From Candidatus Sedimenticola sp. (ex Thyasira tokunagai) (GTDB taxonomy: Bacteria; Pseudomonadota; Gammaproteobacteria; Chromatiales; Chromatiaceae): a stretch of 64,000 nucleotides of DNA. The stretch's first letter is position 1. Each line of letters opens with the position of its first letter. The position numbers and the translations under genes were made by a program. Under the pieces are notes generated by a model, which did no database searches, was not told the DNA's origin, and saw only the letters and a list, made by a program, of their open reading frames with translations. Below are positions 16,284-24,869 of the stretch, piece after piece. The DNA lies in assembly GCA_037318855.1 (NCBI GenBank), contig CP134874.1, positions 620,598-684,597 of the forward strand, read 5' to 3'.

Positions 16284-18101
16284 GTGCTAAAACAGCTACT
16301 CATCACGCTGCTGCTACTGCTCCCCAGCCTCTCTCCCGCGCTGACAAACCAACTGAAAGACCACCCCTCCCCCTACCTGGCAATGCATGGTGATGATCCG
16401 GTGCAGTGGCAGGAGTGGGGTGAGGCTGCTCTTGAAAAGGCGGAGAAGGAGAACAAACTGCTGTTTATCTCCAGCGGCTACTTCGCCTGTCACTGGTGTC
16501 ACGTGATGCAGCGTGAGAGCTACAGAAATCCACAGATAGCGGCCTTTCTTAATCGCCACTTTATACCGGTGAAGATTGATAGGGAGTTGCAACCTGCCCT
16601 CGATGAGCACTTGATCGAGTTTGTCCGCCGTACCCGGGGGCACGCCGGCTGGCCCCTGAATGTCTTTCTTACCCCTGAGGGCTATCCGGTGTTTGGCCTC
16701 ACCTACAGCCCCAGCGAGCAGTTTGACGAGCTGCTGATGAAACTGAAGGTTGCCTGGGGGAGTCAGTCTGGAAAGTTGAACCGGATGGCACAACAAGCTG
16801 CCCGTGAAATTGAGGGAAGCAAGTCCATCCCCGATCAAGAGAAGCAGGTCGACCCCCAGGGGCTCCACGTTGGACTGGTGACTATGGCTCTGGCGATGGG
16901 GGATGAGATGGAGGGAGGGTTCGGTAAGCAAAACCGTTTCCCCATGGCGCCCCAATGGTCAGTGTTGCTGGAGCGACTTGCCTCCGAAGGGGATGAGAAG
17001 CTGCAGGAGTTGGCAGAGCTGACCCTCGACCAGATGGCCAATCAGGGGTTGCGCGACCATCTTCAGGGCGGGTTTTTCCGCTATACGGTGGATACCGGTT
17101 GGCAGGTCCCTCATTTTGAGAAGATGCTCTATACCCAAGCGCTACTGAGCCATCTCTATATCCAGGCTGCCGGCATCTTTGATCGACCCGACTACCTGCA
17201 AGTGGCAGCCGATACACTCGACTTTACCCTTGAGGTGATGGCAGGTGAGGGGGGTGGCTATATCGCCAGCCTATCAGCGGTCGACCCACAAGGAGTGGAG
17301 GGGGGGGGCTACCTCTGGAGTGAGGAGCAGTTGACCCGACTATTGTCGCCCAAGGAGCTGACGTTTGCCCGCACTCGCTGGGGATTGGAAGGTGGTTCAG
17401 CTAATGAAGGCGGTTTTCTACCTCTTAATGCCAGTGGGTTGGCAGAGCTGGAAGCCTCCGGTAACGGCACTCAAGAGGCACTTCACCAGCTGCAGCAGCG
17501 AGTGCTTAGTCGACTGCTCAATGATCGTCAGGCCCGCAATCATCCTCGTGATGAGAAGCAGCTGGCGGCTTGGAATGGGCTCTTTCTCTCCGCCCTGGTT
17601 GAGGGTGCCGGGGTATTGAAGGATGAGCGCTATCGTCAGGCGGCAAAGAGGCTGCGTGATTACCTTGTTACTCAGCTATGGGATGGTAAGCGGTTACTGC
17701 GAGCCAAGAGTAGTGGTGGTCCCCTCGGTCGCGCGGCGTTGGAGGACTACGCCTACGTCGCCAGGGGTTTGTGGGAGTGGGCGCGGCTGACAGACTCACA
17801 GGAGGATCTAAAGCTCTCCCGTCGATTGGTGAGCGATGCCTGGGACCGTTTCTACCGTAATGGCGGTTGGCAGGCAAGCGATGCGCTGCTGATTCCCGGT
17901 ATTGCCACCGATAGTGTGATCTCAGACGGCCCGCTCCCTTCTCCCGCCGCTGAGTTGATCGCCCTCTCACTCTCGATGGGTGATCCGGAACTTGAAAAAA
18001 GGGCTAGGTCAGCCCTGGTTTACGGCCATGCCGAGGTCGATGCTCAGCCATTATGGTATGCCACACATGCTCAGGTGATGATCAATTCAGCCTCTCGATA
18101 A
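16284..18101 (+). CDS. DUF255 (thioredoxin-like) plus six-hairpin-glycosidase-like protein, YyaL/SPATA20 family, exported
   Basis: About 605 residues from a GTG at 16284 preceded by gtggag. The frame is open upstream to a TTG at 16257, but the GTG gives a clean signal peptide (LKQLLITLLLLLPSLSPALT). Residues about 15-170 form the DUF255 thioredoxin-like domain with the C-x-x-C pair in 'GYFACHWCHVMQRES' and the family motif 'NQLKDHPSPYLAMHGDDPVQWQEW'. The rest is an alpha/alpha toroid like N-acylglucosamine epimerases ('VPHFEKMLYTQALL', 'DEKQLAAWNGLFLSAL', 'LEDYAYVARGLWEW'). Many relatives are cytoplasmic, so the signal peptide is notable. A redox or thiol-related role is inferred from the C-x-x-C; the substrate is unknown. 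Confidence 0.8.
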   Translation: MLKQLLITLLLLLPSLSPALTNQLKDHPSPYLAMHGDDPVQWQEWGEAALEKAEKENKLLFISSGYFACHWCHVMQRESYRNPQIAAFLNRHFIPVKIDRELQPALDEHLIEFVRRTRGHAGWPLNVFLTPEGYPVFGLTYSPSEQFDELLMKLKVAWGSQSGKLNRMAQQAAREIEGSKSIPDQEKQVDPQGLHVGLVTMALAMGDEMEGGFGKQNRFPMAPQWSVLLERLASEGDEKLQELAELTLDQMANQGLRDHLQGGFFRYTVDTGWQVPHFEKMLYTQALLSHLYIQAAGIFDRPDYLQVAADTLDFTLEVMAGEGGGYIASLSAVDPQGVEGGGYLWSEEQLTRLLSPKELTFARTRWGLEGGSANEGGFLPLNASGLAELEASGNGTQEALHQLQQRVLSRLLNDRQARNHPRDEKQLAAWNGLFLSALVEGAGVLKDERYRQAAKRLRDYLVTQLWDGKRLLRAKSSGGPLGRAALEDYAYVARGLWEWARLTDSQEDLKLSRRLVSDAWDRFYRNGGWQASDALLIPGIATDSVISDGPLPSPAAELIALSLSMGDPELEKRARSALVYGHAEVDAQPLWYATHAQVMINSASR

Positions 18102-18187
18102 ACAGCCCCACCGTTCATCCTGACGGATACTGGAGTGGTGGCGTATGGATACGCCCCTTAACAGCTCGAGAATTAATGTCCTTGGGC

Positions 18188-18523
18188 TTAATAGCGCATC
18201 CGCGTGCCATGCTGCAGCGACAGGGTGATCTCCTCGGCGCTGAGTTTGTCAGGAAAGTAGGTTCCGGCGATACGTGCACCGAAGATGCTGGCACCCTCCA
18301 GTCGTGTCTGGGACATGTCCACTCCACGCAGATCAGCCTGGTGCAGATAGCAGTCACTCAGGTCCAGCCCCTCTGCATCAATTTCTCGTAAATCGATGCT
18401 CCGCAGATCAGATCCCCTGAGGTCACACTCTTCTCCAGCTCTGCGACGCTGGTTGAATGCCTCGATCTGGCCGGACTTAAGCAGGTTGTAGAGCGGGTCG
18501 TTTATCGTTTTAGGCGTGCTCAT
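18188..18523 (-). CDS. Small pentapeptide-repeat protein
   Basis: 111 residues. After a 30-residue helical start come pentapeptide repeats of the A(D/N)Lxx type: 'CDLRGSDLRSIDLREIDAEG', 'LDLSDCYLHQADLRGVDMSQ', 'TRLEGASIFGARIAG', giving about 10 coils of a right-handed beta helix. The C-terminus 'TYFPDKLSAEEITLSLQHGTRMRY' is helical. Function is unknown; such proteins often act in protein-protein interaction. It is convergent with the DUF255 gene, and aggaggt precedes its ATG. Confidence 0.75.
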   Translation of the reverse strand: MSTPKTINDPLYNLLKSGQIEAFNQRRRAGEECDLRGSDLRSIDLREIDAEGLDLSDCYLHQADLRGVDMSQTRLEGASIFGARIAGTYFPDKLSAEEITLSLQHGTRMRY

Positions 18524-18780
18524 GCTTACCTCCTATCTCATATAGCAAAAGTATGGACGAAAAAAATGAGATTGCCGAAGATGTGGTCAATGCGTACCTG
18601 AAAACCACAATATACTCCCATCATTAGAGGTCATATTTAGGTATCATTGCACTCATGTCCCAGGGCTCTCGAGAGAGGCTTTGTAATGGCTTTCTCTGGA
18701 GAGCAGGCATTGTTGTGAATCGCCACCAATACACGTGAAATAGCCAATTTTATACATCGGTACAGCCGGGAATAATCTCA

Positions 18781-19446
18781 ATGAACTCCATAAAACTGTT
18801 TCACGAGGCGCTGGTTGGCCTGTTTGTTCTGATGAACGGCATGATGCTGCATCTGTTTCTTCTTCAGTTTCCTTATGGGCTGGATGCATTTCTTATCAGT
18901 CTGGCAAACTGGGATAAGTTAACTCCTCAGATCGGTTATGTGGTGACCATCACGTTGTTGGTAATGGTGTCGGTAGTAGGGCTCACCTGGCGTCTTAATG
19001 GTGAGTGGAAAAACCGTATCCTCTATCTGCGTATACGTTATGCGCATCCTGCATTCAACGCTTTTCTGCCCACCCGTAGGCAGCCGTTTGAAACGGTTGA
19101 TCTGCTGAAGGCGTTTCCGTATGTGAAAGACTCAGGCTTTAACCATCAAGTTCAGGTCGATACCTGGGATTTTCTCCATAAAAAATATGCTGATAAGCCT
19201 GTTGTGATGAATACCCGCATACATTGGCAGATACTGCGCGATCTCAACCTTCTCGCGGTGGTGTTTCTTGGGGTTTTTCTAATCGGCTGGCTGATTAATT
19301 ACGACGTTCCATTTCAAATTGTCAGTGCTTACCTGTTCCTGTTTGGGGGGCAGTCTCTTTTTCTGATGTTGATGGCGCGCAGAGTAGGTTACAGGTTGGT
19401 GGATAACGTCTTGGGTGTGGCGCTTGGTATCGATGACAGCAAGTGA
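18781..19446 (+). CDS. Conserved-looking integral membrane protein of unknown family
   Basis: 221 residues with four predicted membrane helices: about 9-28 (LVGLFVLMNGMMLHLFLL), 51-70 (IGYVVTITLLVMVSVVGLTW), 154-174 (LLAVVFLGVFLIGWLIN) and 178-198 (QIVSAYLFLFGGQSLFLMLM). A soluble stretch of about 80 residues between helices 2 and 3 ('RQPFETVDLLKAFPYVKDSG') probably faces the cytoplasm. I do not recognise the family. It sits alone; the preceding 255 bp contain no convincing gene. Codon use looks like the neighbours. Confidence 0.6.
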   Translation: MNSIKLFHEALVGLFVLMNGMMLHLFLLQFPYGLDAFLISLANWDKLTPQIGYVVTITLLVMVSVVGLTWRLNGEWKNRILYLRIRYAHPAFNAFLPTRRQPFETVDLLKAFPYVKDSGFNHQVQVDTWDFLHKKYADKPVVMNTRIHWQILRDLNLLAVVFLGVFLIGWLINYDVPFQIVSAYLFLFGGQSLFLMLMARRVGYRLVDNVLGVALGIDDSK

Positions 19447-19471
19447 GCCGGTACACAGTAACGAACAGTGT

Positions 19472-20170
19472 CTAACTTACGATAACCAGCTCTTCTAAAG
19501 TTGGCGCGTGTTCGCCGCGACGGTATGCGGCTTGGGCGAGAAAGAGCTCTCCTGCAGCAATGGCATCAATGAGCGCGTTGTGGGCCGGGTAACGGGGTAA
19601 TCCGTAGCGGTCTCGTGTATTCGCCAAGCGTAAATCTCCATGCTTGATCGACTCACCCCGACGCTTGAATTGGCGTCCTTCCAGGTCAAGGGTGTCCACT
19701 ACCGGGCAGATTAAGGGGTAGCCGTAGATGCGCTTGCAGGCATTATTTAGAAAGTTGCACTCAATAGCTGCGTAATGCGCCAACATCACCTTGCCCACCA
19801 GTGCGTTGAGCAGTACCGGTAATACCTCTTTCAGTCTTTGGGCGCTGGAGGCCTCGTCGTCCATGATGCCGTGAACCACAGCAGATGATTCAGGAATGGT
19901 GCAGGTGGGTTTGGTCAGTATGTGGGTGGCATCCTTCAGGCTGAGGGTCTGACCACGGATGGTGGTGTAACCGATGCTGAGTATCTGATCCCGTTTATGG
20001 TCCAATCCTGTAGTTTCAAAATCCAGCGCCAGATAGTCCACCTGCTTCCAGTCGGCCTCCATAGGTGGGAAGGGTGTCTGGTAGTAATTCCGGAGGGGGC
20101 TCTGGGGCATCTTACGCAGGTACCACTTGCGTCGCTTCTCCAGGTCAAATAGATATTTCCAGACTGACAT
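19472..20170 (-). CDS. DnaQ-like 3'-5' exonuclease family protein
   Basis: 232 residues. A DEDDh exonuclease fold is visible from about residue 45: Exo I 'YLALDFETTGLD' (Asp, Glu), Exo II 'LVGKVMLAHYAAIECNFLN' and Exo III 'YPAHNALIDAIAAGELFL' (His, Asp). At Exo II most homologues have A-x-F-D; here it is A-I-E, so the metal Asp is replaced by Glu. The gene follows the DUF294/CBS gene by 23 bp on the same strand; this pair together with a VC_2705 symporter and DUF4212 is a common gammaproteobacterial locus. The cellular role is unknown; it is not the Pol III epsilon subunit itself. Confidence 0.8.
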   Translation of the reverse strand: MSVWKYLFDLEKRRKWYLRKMPQSPLRNYYQTPFPPMEADWKQVDYLALDFETTGLDHKRDQILSIGYTTIRGQTLSLKDATHILTKPTCTIPESSAVVHGIMDDEASSAQRLKEVLPVLLNALVGKVMLAHYAAIECNFLNNACKRIYGYPLICPVVDTLDLEGRQFKRRGESIKHGDLRLANTRDRYGLPRYPAHNALIDAIAAGELFLAQAAYRRGEHAPTLEELVIVS

Positions 20171-20193
20171 TATTCTCGGATAGGCTCCTTGGA

Positions 20194-22050
20194 TTACCTT
20201 TGGTAGCGCTGGCTTAGGACGCTCTGCATTGTCCGGACAACGGAGAATGCCTCCTTTAGGTGGCTCCTTTCAAAATGAGAAAGATTCTCCGGTGACATGA
20301 AATTATCTGCTTGTTCACCCTTTTTGATCAATCCCGCCTGATGCTGAATACGCAGATCACTGATGAACTCCAGGGCATCACGAAGATCCCGAGCGCCCTC
20401 CTTGGTCACCTCTCCTCCGCCGGCGACCACCTCCAGTCGGTCAAGGGTGTTGGCTGCGTCACTCCCGGCGGCTAGTGTATAGACACGGGCCAGATCAACA
20501 ATGGGCACGATACCGTTGTGCTTCACATCAAAAGTCCGATCATGGTCGCCGCCGTGAATGAGTACGAAATTGCGGAAAAAGCCCAGCGGGGGTTGATGGG
20601 TCAGGGCGTTGCCCGCCATGTGTGCCAGAAATAGACGGTTGCCGCGGGTTTTATTGAGCATGTGATTTCGTAACTCTCTGAAGAGTGATTTCTCACCGGC
20701 TACGCAGCGCATGTCGAAAAAGACGCAGGTCAACATCAGGGCCTTGGGCTCAGGTTCATCAATCCATTTGTTGAAATACTGCTCCCAACGTTTCAGCGGC
20801 TGGCGCCACTGATCGGTAATAGCCATCATCTCCCCCGGGCAGTAGATATAACCACAGGCATTGAGGCCGTCGCATACAAAGCGGGCAAGCTCTTTGAAGT
20901 AGTTGCCATGGCGCTTGGGGTCATAGCTGTTATCCATGACAAGGCAGTTGTCCTGATCTGAGCGGGCAGTCTGCTCATCTCTGGCCTGGGAGCCTGCGGC
21001 AATCCAGGCGTAGGGTATTGGGGGCGGTCCCAGTTTCTCTTCCGCCAGTTGCAGCAGTCGCGTTGTTATCGCATCTGCCACTGAGGTGATGACATGTCCT
21101 ACGCTGTCGGCGGTGGCTTCTGCGGCGGCAAGGTTGACAAGCAGGTCGGGGATCTTTGCGCAGACCTCCTGCATCCGCCCAATCTCCTTTTGCTTGTAGA
21201 TGTCGCCTACCAGGTAGACTGCCGATGTGGTCTGGTGCTTGGTCAGGTCGGTAGCCGTCAACATACCGGTCACTTTGCCACCTTTTACAACAGGTAAATG
21301 GTGGATGTTACAGCGGGCCATATACAACTGAGCCTCAAACGCATAGTCATCCTGCTCAATTGTGGCAGGCTCTGTGGTCATTATCTCTTCAATAGGCGTG
21401 TTGAGGTCGAGGCCCCGGGCAACCACACGTCGGCGAAAATCCCGATCAGTAACAATGCCGAGTAGCTTCTCCTTTTCAGTGATCAGTATTGAGGAGACAC
21501 GCTCCTCATTCATTGCCGTAGCGGTTTCCTGAACGGTTGCTGAAGGTGGCATTGAGATAGGGCGCCTGCGGCCAAGAAGATCTTTGACCGGAGTGGTCAT
21601 CAGGTTGAGCAGACTATTCGACTCCTTTGCTGTCTTGCCGATATCATCACTGAGACGATCACCCCCCGCCGATCCAAAAAAGTAGGCGAACTGGGTATGC
21701 TTTGCGCACAGGTTATCTACCTCTTCCGCGGGGAGTTGGTAGATCAGTGTATCCTCAATAGCAATGCCGCGAAGATGGGAACTGATGCCCATTCTTGATG
21801 CTCTGTAGCCGAATATGTCCCCCTCACCAAGGCGTGCCAGAAGTTCTCCATCATCGCAAAGTTCCACCGCACCCGTGCGCACTATATAGAGGAAATTGTC
21901 GAGACTACCGCCGTCTGGAATGGCGCTGTCACGGCGGTAATAGCGTACCTGAAGTTCTTCAGGCAGCTCGGAGAGTGTCTCTTCACTCAGCTGATCGAAC
22001 GGGTGGTGGGGTGCCAGAAAGTCCCGTATCTCAAGTAACTCAATCTCCAT
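20194..22050 (-). CDS. DUF294 nucleotidyltransferase-like protein with cNMP-binding and CBS domains
   Basis: 618 residues. Order: cyclic-nucleotide-binding-like beta roll (about 10-125, 'YIVRTGAVELCDDGELLARLGEGDIFGY'), two CBS domains (about 160-285, 'PISMPPSATVQETATAMNE', 'EEIMTTEPATIEQDDYAFEA'), DUF294 nucleotidyltransferase-like domain (about 320-460, 'AWIAAGSQARDEQTARSDQD' with the G-S and D-x-D-like acids) and the DUF294 C-terminal domain. It resembles GlnD-type uridylyltransferase cores, and proteins of this architecture are thought to regulate the linked sodium:acetate-type symporter; that is inference from recurrent neighbourhood. The symporter genes are upstream on the same strand but separated by a terminator and a MITE. 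Confidence 0.88.
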   Translation of the reverse strand: MEIELLEIRDFLAPHHPFDQLSEETLSELPEELQVRYYRRDSAIPDGGSLDNFLYIVRTGAVELCDDGELLARLGEGDIFGYRASRMGISSHLRGIAIEDTLIYQLPAEEVDNLCAKHTQFAYFFGSAGGDRLSDDIGKTAKESNSLLNLMTTPVKDLLGRRRPISMPPSATVQETATAMNEERVSSILITEKEKLLGIVTDRDFRRRVVARGLDLNTPIEEIMTTEPATIEQDDYAFEAQLYMARCNIHHLPVVKGGKVTGMLTATDLTKHQTTSAVYLVGDIYKQKEIGRMQEVCAKIPDLLVNLAAAEATADSVGHVITSVADAITTRLLQLAEEKLGPPPIPYAWIAAGSQARDEQTARSDQDNCLVMDNSYDPKRHGNYFKELARFVCDGLNACGYIYCPGEMMAITDQWRQPLKRWEQYFNKWIDEPEPKALMLTCVFFDMRCVAGEKSLFRELRNHMLNKTRGNRLFLAHMAGNALTHQPPLGFFRNFVLIHGGDHDRTFDVKHNGIVPIVDLARVYTLAAGSDAANTLDRLEVVAGGGEVTKEGARDLRDALEFISDLRIQHQAGLIKKGEQADNFMSPENLSHFERSHLKEAFSVVRTMQSVLSQRYQR

Positions 22051-22091
22051 CTGTTCTCCCTGAGAGCCGCAGATTCAATATTGCATATATC

Positions 22092-22201
22092 GTAACTACT
22101 CAGCTCACCCCTAAAATCTGCCATTTCTGCATTTTTTGCGCCTTGAACTGACGAATTTCAGGGGCAATCTGAACAGTTACAGCTTTGTGCTGAATAGTTA
22201 C
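22092..22201. repeat. 110-bp MITE-like element, family C, copy 1, with perfect 8-bp target duplication
   Basis: Inverted ends gtaactactcagctc (22092) and gtgctgaatagttac (ending 22201) pair at 13 of 15 positions. The element is flanked by perfect direct repeats catatatc at 22084-22091 and 22202-22209, as expected for transposition. A related copy of 143 bp is at 60255-60397. No coding capacity. Confidence 0.8.
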
Positions 22202-22238
22202 CATATATCTATATATACACTACTCAAGCTGAGGCACT

Positions 22239-22268
22239 AAAAAAAGAACCCCGCAGTTGCGAGGTTCT
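22239..22268 (-). terminator. Rho-independent terminator of the symporter transcript
   Basis: On the minus strand the stem agaacc-cgc / gcg-ggttct is followed by TTTTTTT (complement of 22239-22245). It lies 28 bp past the symporter stop. Confidence 0.75.
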
Positions 22269-22295
22269 ATCTCTAATTCACATCAGTTGTTGTGA

Positions 22296-24026
22296 TCAGT
22301 GGTCGGTTGCAGTACCCGCACCTTTCGGTATACGGATATCCTCAACCAGGTGCTGGATATGCGCTGGAGGTGGAGCCGTTACCTTGGATACAAGGGTTGC
22401 GGCCGCGAAGTTGATCATCGCACCGACTGCACCGAACGCTTCAGGGGCAATACCCAAGAAGTGGTTGGCCGTGGTATTAGCGGCCATTGCGGTACCGGGA
22501 ATGAAGAACCAGCCCTTGAACCAGAAGATGTAGAGCAGGGTGGAGCCCAGACCCGCCAGCATACCTACCACAGCACCGACGTTGTTTATCTTTTTGTTGA
22601 AGATACCCATCATCAATGCCGGGAAGATCGAGGACGCTGCCAGACCAAACGCCAATGCCACCACCTGGGCGGCAAATCCTGGTGGATGCAATCCAAAGTA
22701 ACCTGCCACCAGAATGGCGCCCGCCATGGCGACACGAGCGGCCAGCAACTCGTTCTTCTCCGAGATATCCGGCCTGAAGATACCCTTCAGCAAGTCATGT
22801 GATATCGATGTCGAGATAGCCAGGAGCAGCCCCGCCGCGGTAGATAGCGCCGCAGCCAGGCCGCCGGCGGCCACCAGAGCGATAACCCAGTTGGGCAGCT
22901 TGGCAATCTCCGGGTTGGCCAGAACCATGATGTCGCGGTCAACCTTCAACTCATTGGTATCACCATTGCGGTACTGAATACGCCCGTCACCGTTCTTATC
23001 GTTGAACTTGAGCAGACCGGTGGTCTCCCAGTTCTTGAACCACTGAGGACGTGCTTCGTACTGCAGTGCACCGTCAGCTGCTGCAACCGGGCCGGGCTGT
23101 ACTGTCTTGGCCAGGTTGAAGAACGCCATGGAGCCTACCGCAGGGGCGGTGGTGTAGAGGATGCCGATGAACACCAGAGCCCAGCCGGCGGATGCACGAG
23201 CATCACGTACTTTGGGTACAGTGAAGAAGCGGATGATCACATGCGGCAGACCGGCGGTACCGATCATCAGCGAGAAGGTGTAGAGCACCATATTGAGGGT
23301 GCCGCCCTTCTGTGCCGTGTACTCGTTGAAACCAAGTTCCACCAGTGTCATGTCGAGTTTCTGCAGCAGCGGTGTACCGTCGCTCAAGCTACCCCATAGT
23401 CCGAGCTGCGGAATAGGGTTGCCGGTGAGGTTCAGAGAGATAAAGATAGCCGGTACGGTGTAGGCGAAAATCAATACACAGTATTGGGCAATCTGGGTGT
23501 AGGTAATACCCTTCATACCGCCGAGTACCGCATAGAAGAAGACGATAGCCATACCGGTAAAGAGGCCGGTTTCGAACTCAGTCTCGAGGAAGCGGGAGAA
23601 GGCAACACCAATACCCTTCATCTGCCCGATAACATAGGTGATGGAAGCTACAATCAGGCAGATTACAGCAACAATACGTGCAGTCTGTGAGTAGTAACGA
23701 TCACCGATGAACTCAGGCACGGTAAACTTGCCGAATTTACGCAGGTAGGGTGCCAGCAGCATAGCCAGCAGCACGTAGCCACCGGTCCAGCCCATCAGGA
23801 AGATGGAAGCATCGTAGCCCTTGAAAGCGATGAGGCCGGCCATTGAGATGAAGGAGGCGGCTGACATCCAGTCGGCTGCGGTTGCCATACCGTTGGCTAC
23901 AGGGTGGATACCACGGCCGGCGGCATAGAACTCGCCGGTAGTGGATGCCCTGGCCCAGACTGCGATACCAATATAGAGCGTGAAGGTCATGCCAACGACA
24001 ATGTAAGTTAATGTTTGAAGTTCCAT
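22296..24026 (-). CDS. Sodium:solute symporter, VC_2705 subfamily (acetate/short-chain acid type)
   Basis: 576 residues, SSF family (LeuT fold) with about 13 membrane helices, including 'WARASTTGEFYAAGRGIHPVANGMATAADWMSAASFI' with the SSF N-terminal signature and 'GAVVGMLAGLGSTLLYIFWF'. An unusual soluble insertion at about residues 315-375 ('EARPQWFKNWETTGLLKFNDKNGDGRIQYRNGDTNE') includes 'DKNGDGRIQ', an EF-hand-like Ca-binding loop, which is usual in the VC_2705 group. The small DUF4212 subunit is encoded 15 bp upstream. Substrate is inferred to be acetate or a related monocarboxylate from ActP similarity. Confidence 0.9.
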   Translation of the reverse strand: MELQTLTYIVVGMTFTLYIGIAVWARASTTGEFYAAGRGIHPVANGMATAADWMSAASFISMAGLIAFKGYDASIFLMGWTGGYVLLAMLLAPYLRKFGKFTVPEFIGDRYYSQTARIVAVICLIVASITYVIGQMKGIGVAFSRFLETEFETGLFTGMAIVFFYAVLGGMKGITYTQIAQYCVLIFAYTVPAIFISLNLTGNPIPQLGLWGSLSDGTPLLQKLDMTLVELGFNEYTAQKGGTLNMVLYTFSLMIGTAGLPHVIIRFFTVPKVRDARASAGWALVFIGILYTTAPAVGSMAFFNLAKTVQPGPVAAADGALQYEARPQWFKNWETTGLLKFNDKNGDGRIQYRNGDTNELKVDRDIMVLANPEIAKLPNWVIALVAAGGLAAALSTAAGLLLAISTSISHDLLKGIFRPDISEKNELLAARVAMAGAILVAGYFGLHPPGFAAQVVALAFGLAASSIFPALMMGIFNKKINNVGAVVGMLAGLGSTLLYIFWFKGWFFIPGTAMAANTTANHFLGIAPEAFGAVGAMINFAAATLVSKVTAPPPAHIQHLVEDIRIPKGAGTATDH

Positions 24027-24041
24027 TAAGTCGTCCCCTTA

Positions 24042-24308
24042 TTAGTCTTCGTGAACGTCAAATTGACGATCAAGCTTATTCATCTGGGCCGTGTAGACGA
24101 AAATCTGCACGATAAAGACGATCATGGAACCTTGCTGTGCAAACCAGAAACCGAGGTCGGTACCACCGACAGGGATTCCTGATAGCACTGGGCGTAGGAT
24201 GATGCCGCAGAAGTAGGACACGAATGCCCATACAGCTAAGTGTATTAGTACAAGTCGGATATTAGCCTTCCAATAGGCTTGGCCCGACGTCTCTTGAGTT
24301 GAACTCAT
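24042..24308 (-). CDS. DUF4212 small subunit of sodium:solute symporter
   Basis: 88 residues with two membrane helices (LVLIHLAVWAFVSYFCGIIL and FWFAQQGSMIVFIVQIFVYT) and the family motif 'YWKANIRL' at the N-terminus. DUF4212 proteins are always found next to VC_2705-type symporters and are thought to form a small subunit. Stop to symporter start is 15 bp, so the two are translated from one message. Confidence 0.9.
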   Translation of the reverse strand: MSSTQETSGQAYWKANIRLVLIHLAVWAFVSYFCGIILRPVLSGIPVGGTDLGFWFAQQGSMIVFIVQIFVYTAQMNKLDRQFDVHED

Positions 24309-24869
24309 GAAGCAACCCTCCGGATATATTTAGTTATGTTGTATGTGCGTCAAACAGACCTATCGAGCAGCTTATCCACCTCCCGGGGTAGGGTATGAGC
24401 ATCCTGTTTTCTGATGAACGATCAGATAGGTCAATCGGCCACTTAGTGCAAAATGCGGACCAATTATTCAACTGATTGATATGTATATAAATGTGTAGAT
24501 GGGGTAGTCCCTGGTACATGAGATGAGAGGTAACACGTTACCTTAGGTGTCGAAGAAAGCGTTACCTTAGGTAGCAAAAAGGGGTTTTTTACGGCTCCAA
24601 GCAGATCAGGCTGCTCCTTTCCTTAAGATCGATCGTTAGTACCCATGGGCGGTGAACAGTGAGAAATGCGCAAGCCGGTAGACTGCGAGCTGAATAGAAA
24701 TATAAATTAAAGGGGGACTATCTATACATATCATATATATGAATGAGTAAGGGTGTGATAAACTCCGCTTATAGGACTCTATTTGAAATATTCATGTTGT
24801 CTCGGCCGCTGAGTCGGTCGAGAGCAAGTTTCTATACCTTTTTCTTTAATTGACTCGAGGCGTATATAC
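24309..24869. other. Divergent promoter region with duplicated 12-bp motif
   Basis: About 560 bp between the symporter operon (left) and the CNNM genes (right). It holds a direct repeat, gttaccttaggt at 24537-24548 and again at 24561-24572, centres 24 bp apart. An A/T-rich block at 24690-24780 presumably contains the rightward promoter. No gene or RNA was recognised. Confidence 0.4.

Noticed and set aside
18553..18627. 24-codon reading frame starting MDEKNEIAEDVV upstream of the membrane-protein gene
   Set aside because: Very short, no clear ribosome-binding site, and no context to support a small protein.
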